17,966 nucleotides of DNA from contig CAYMYI010000092.1 of NCBI GenBank assembly GCA_964394585.1, forward strand, positions 1 through 17,966. Reading direction: 5' to 3'. This stretch comes from CAYUJH01 sp964394585. Lineage in GTDB: Bacteria; Bacteroidota; Bacteroidia; Cytophagales; Flammeovirgaceae. Both the position numbers and the translations under genes were made by a program. Shown here in pieces: positions 15,798 through 17,966 of this stretch (positions within the stretch are counted from its first letter, which is position 1; the number at the start of each line of letters is the position of its first letter). Below the pieces are notes generated by a model that did no database searches, was not told the origin of the DNA, and was given only the letters and a program-made list of their open reading frames with translations.

Positions 15798-16343
15798 ATG
15801 AGCAAAATTATCAATCTATTTGACTATTATTCCCTCACCAATTCAAAAGAAGTGCTTCTTTCTTACAAAGGGCCTGTTACTGAGGTTATCATGGCTGAAA
15901 TAAGTCGCGATATACGCACCAAATTAGAAAGTAACCCTACCGCTAGCCGCAGACTGTTTTCTGTTTTTATGGAACTAGCACAAAACATTCTCTATTATTC
16001 TGCCGAGAAGGTTACCTTTTCAAATCGAAATGATAGTGTAGGCATCATTCTAATTACCGAAAAAGATGACGAATATGTGTTTTCTTGTGGGAACTTGGTA
16101 GAAAACTCCTATTTAGATGAGCTACTTTCAAGTTGCGAAACTATTAATAATTTAGATAGAGAAGATTTACGAAAACTGAAGCGAGAAGTGCGGGATCAGC
16201 CAATACAAAACGACAGAAGCAAAGGAGCGGGTATTGGCTTAATTCATGTAGCACTGACCTCGCGTCATCCACTTGAAGTAGAACACCGAAAGCTAGATGA
16301 TCACTACTCTTTCTTTGCTATCTCTGTAAAAGTGAGCAAGTAA
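15798..16343 (+). CDS. SiaB family protein kinase (DUF6272)
   Basis: 181 residues, cytoplasmic, GHKL-ATPase fold. It has an N-box, FSVFMELAQNILYYS, with Glu59 and Asn63 in the positions that bind ATP-Mg, and a glycine loop RSKGAGIGLIHVAL (140-153) equivalent to the G2 box; the G1 DxGxG box is not obvious. In Pseudomonas aeruginosa SiaB phosphorylates SiaC and the PP2C phosphatase SiaA removes the phosphate, which controls the diguanylate cyclase SiaD and aggregation. Here it lies 17 bp after the SiaA-like gene, almost certainly co-transcribed and translated from the same mRNA. Its substrate SiaC (DUF1987) and SiaD are not visible in the window, so the partner must be encoded elsewhere or be a different protein. 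The stop codon lies within a small hairpin. Confidence 0.88.
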   Translation: MSKIINLFDYYSLTNSKEVLLSYKGPVTEVIMAEISRDIRTKLESNPTASRRLFSVFMELAQNILYYSAEKVTFSNRNDSVGIILITEKDDEYVFSCGNLVENSYLDELLSSCETINNLDREDLRKLKREVRDQPIQNDRSKGAGIGLIHVALTSRHPLEVEHRKLDDHYSFFAISVKVSK

Positions 16344-16350
16344 GTTGCTC
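16325..16350 (-). terminator. weak hairpin at the convergent junction (possible terminator)
   Basis: GAGCAA (16334-16339) and TTGCTC (16345-16350) pair perfectly around the siaB-like stop codon. On the minus strand the hairpin follows the stop of the convergent gene by four bases and is followed by ACTTTTAC, a modest T-run; on the plus strand there is none. It would serve the minus-strand gene best. Confidence 0.4.
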
Positions 16351-16354
16351 CTTC

Positions 16355-17812
16355 TCAGGATGCCACATTTTCCAATAGCTTGGAAAGAAACTGATTATTA
16401 ATTTGAATAAGACGAATCGGGTTAAATATACGAGAACTATCTGTCGCAGAAAGCTGTACAGATAGTTCTTTTATTTTAGTAATCTTATCGCGTTTTGCCT
16501 CACTCATTGCAACTTTAAGTATTTTGTTAAATAAGACGATATCGGCACATTGTTCTTTACCCGACATACGTATCTGTCGTTGTATACTATTACTTATTTG
16601 TTTAAACAAACCTTGGTCGCCCATAAAACAATACTGTAATGCCAAAAGCGATTTAATTTCTAAACCGGCAATTGGATATTTCTTTAAACTTACCTGATTA
16701 AGTAAAGAGTTCAACTCGCGGGCTGCTTCTTCAAAATGTCCTGCATAATAACTCACAATGGTTTTATACACCACGCAGTAAATAAATTGAGGTGTATCTT
16801 GTTTAAGAAAGTCATCGTCTAGCAGCGCGATATCTTGACTATCATATAACTCATCGATATTACCTTGCCGTAAGCTTCGCTCTAATTTTAAGTACAGAAA
16901 AAATGCAGGAAACGTATAATAGTGATAATTGGTTAAGAGCGATGTGATATTTTCATCAAGTTCTTCAAAATAGTCTTCTGCCTTTTGATACAGCTGATAG
17001 CGTGTATAGTATTGAAAACGCAAAAAACTATACACTTTTTGCAAATGAAAATACGTGGCATCAGAAGCATAATTATTAAAAATTGAAGCAGCTTGGTTCA
17101 GCACATCTTCAATAGGGGGTTTTTGATGGTTAATTGCCTTAGGATCTTCTACCCACAATCGATGCATTACACTCAGACAATTTTGATAGATAAACAACCT
17201 GTGAGACGTGTACATATTGCAAGTATTATCCATCTCGTTCGACATCATCCCCAAAGCGGTCTGCTGAGTAGTATCTCCTGATAAGGAGTATTCTGCAAAA
17301 CTGATAAAATACTTCATCAACAACTCCTCTGCTTTATCCACTGCCAACGAATACGCCACTCGGCGGTTGTATAGCTGCGAATAATGGAAACTTTTGCTAG
17401 AGTGCGCATATAATTTTTTCAATGCCCGATATACACTGATTAGTTCATTTGAAAGGTCGTAATCGAGTAATTCTTTTTCTAGCTTCTTGAGCGTAGTGAT
17501 AGCTATCGCAGGTTTTTTTGTAAATAAAATCTCATTGATATTTGCCACCTTTTTCAGCAAATCGGCACGCGGACTTTCCATTTGCTGTAGCAGATACTCT
17601 TCAATTTTTTGGTTGAGGCGAGACCGCAGCGTATAGTAAGCATTGTGATTTACGTCTATTTCTGACATAATTGCTCGATCCGACAGGTTTTTTTCACGCA
17701 GCGTTTGCAATAGAAATGCCGACTTTTCCGCTCCATTCTCAATTAATGATTGATAGATTCGAGAATAATCTTTGGCAGATAATTGCTGAACAATATTCTT
17801 AAGCTTAGCCAT
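16355..17812 (-). CDS. all-helical protein with HTH-like N-terminus
   Basis: Not recognised as a named family. 485 residues, no signal peptide or membrane segment, leucine/tyrosine/glutamate-rich and almost all helical in appearance, so a TPR-like solenoid is likely for about 100-480. The first 80 residues hold a segment (about 43-75: NLSDRAIMSEIDVNHNAYYTLRSRLNQKI) laid out like a sigma-factor region 4 or related helix-turn-helix, with IMSEIDVNHNAYYTLRSRL matching the turn. This would allow DNA binding, with the rest sensing or binding a partner; inference only. ATG at 17812 has an A-run immediately before it. It is convergent with the siaB-like gene, 11 bp between stops. No -7 element is clear upstream, where a GAATT-AAATA-AATTC palindrome (17846-17860) lies. 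Confidence 0.8.
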   Translation of the reverse strand: MAKLKNIVQQLSAKDYSRIYQSLIENGAEKSAFLLQTLREKNLSDRAIMSEIDVNHNAYYTLRSRLNQKIEEYLLQQMESPRADLLKKVANINEILFTKKPAIAITTLKKLEKELLDYDLSNELISVYRALKKLYAHSSKSFHYSQLYNRRVAYSLAVDKAEELLMKYFISFAEYSLSGDTTQQTALGMMSNEMDNTCNMYTSHRLFIYQNCLSVMHRLWVEDPKAINHQKPPIEDVLNQAASIFNNYASDATYFHLQKVYSFLRFQYYTRYQLYQKAEDYFEELDENITSLLTNYHYYTFPAFFLYLKLERSLRQGNIDELYDSQDIALLDDDFLKQDTPQFIYCVVYKTIVSYYAGHFEEAARELNSLLNQVSLKKYPIAGLEIKSLLALQYCFMGDQGLFKQISNSIQRQIRMSGKEQCADIVLFNKILKVAMSEAKRDKITKIKELSVQLSATDSSRIFNPIRLIQINNQFLSKLLENVAS

Positions 17813-17966
17813 TAAAAAAAAATTTCTGTTTAAAGGTGTTCTACCGAATTAAATAAATTCAGCGCTTTTAACAAAAAATAATAAAAGTAAATCAGGAAGA
17901 GGAAAAGAAGTGGAGAATATAACATCGACTATCAAACACTAGTAAAAGGCAAATTTGATTTACGGG

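Noticed and set aside
17813..17966. A partial gene at the right edge
   Set aside because: One minus-strand frame is open from the edge for about 22 codons, but it is Cys/Leu/Phe/Ser-rich without protein-like features and closes at TGA; the other frames close at once or within a dozen codons.

Overview
The window looks like chromosomal DNA from a free-living member of the Bacteroidota, most likely a Cytophagales-type bacterium. Signs of this are signal peptides ending in ...AQ, a TonB-dependent receptor with an N-terminal carboxypeptidase-regulatory-like domain, a DUF5723-like barrel protein, a periplasmic TPR/coiled-coil SpoIIE phosphatase followed by a SiaB-like kinase, A-rich translation starts with little Shine-Dalgarno, and promoter elements of the TAnnTTTG type (clear at 2222-2229 and 8028-8035). 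Species cannot be named from the sequence alone. No rRNA, tRNA, insertion sequence, CRISPR array or prophage was seen.

Left part (1-4337), mostly housekeeping: the first codons of an exported protein leave the left edge on the minus strand; then dapD (lysine/diaminopimelate synthesis, minus) with its terminator, a divergent GT-B glycosyltransferase, an M42 aminopeptidase (plus), and class I fructose-1,6-bisphosphatase (minus), whose stop codon overlaps that of the M42 gene. A 331-bp gap with inverted repeats precedes fbp on its own strand.

Middle (4669-8603), envelope and stress: a very basic exported repeat protein (minus), divergent from dps (DNA-binding ferritin); then a PrxQ/Bcp peroxiredoxin, an exported TPR protein fused to a Ppx/GppA-type domain with changed active-site motifs, and a small membrane-anchored protein with a TTG start. 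Strong intrinsic terminators follow dps and bcp, so these are separate transcription units.

Right part (8854-17812), envelope and signalling: a TonB-dependent receptor whose plug resembles haem/haemoglobin receptors, a DUF5723-like outer-membrane protein, and a two-gene unit made of a transmembrane TPR/coiled-coil PP2C phosphatase (SiaA-like) and a SiaB-like GHKL kinase. In Pseudomonas such a phosphatase and kinase act oppositely on SiaC to control the diguanylate cyclase SiaD; neither SiaC nor SiaD is in this window. A convergent gene on the minus strand encodes an all-helical protein with an N-terminal HTH-like segment.

The best candidates for undescribed biology are the exported Ppx/GppA-like protein, the SiaA/SiaB pair without its usual substrate, the HTH-plus-solenoid protein facing it, and the basic repeat protein divergent from dps.
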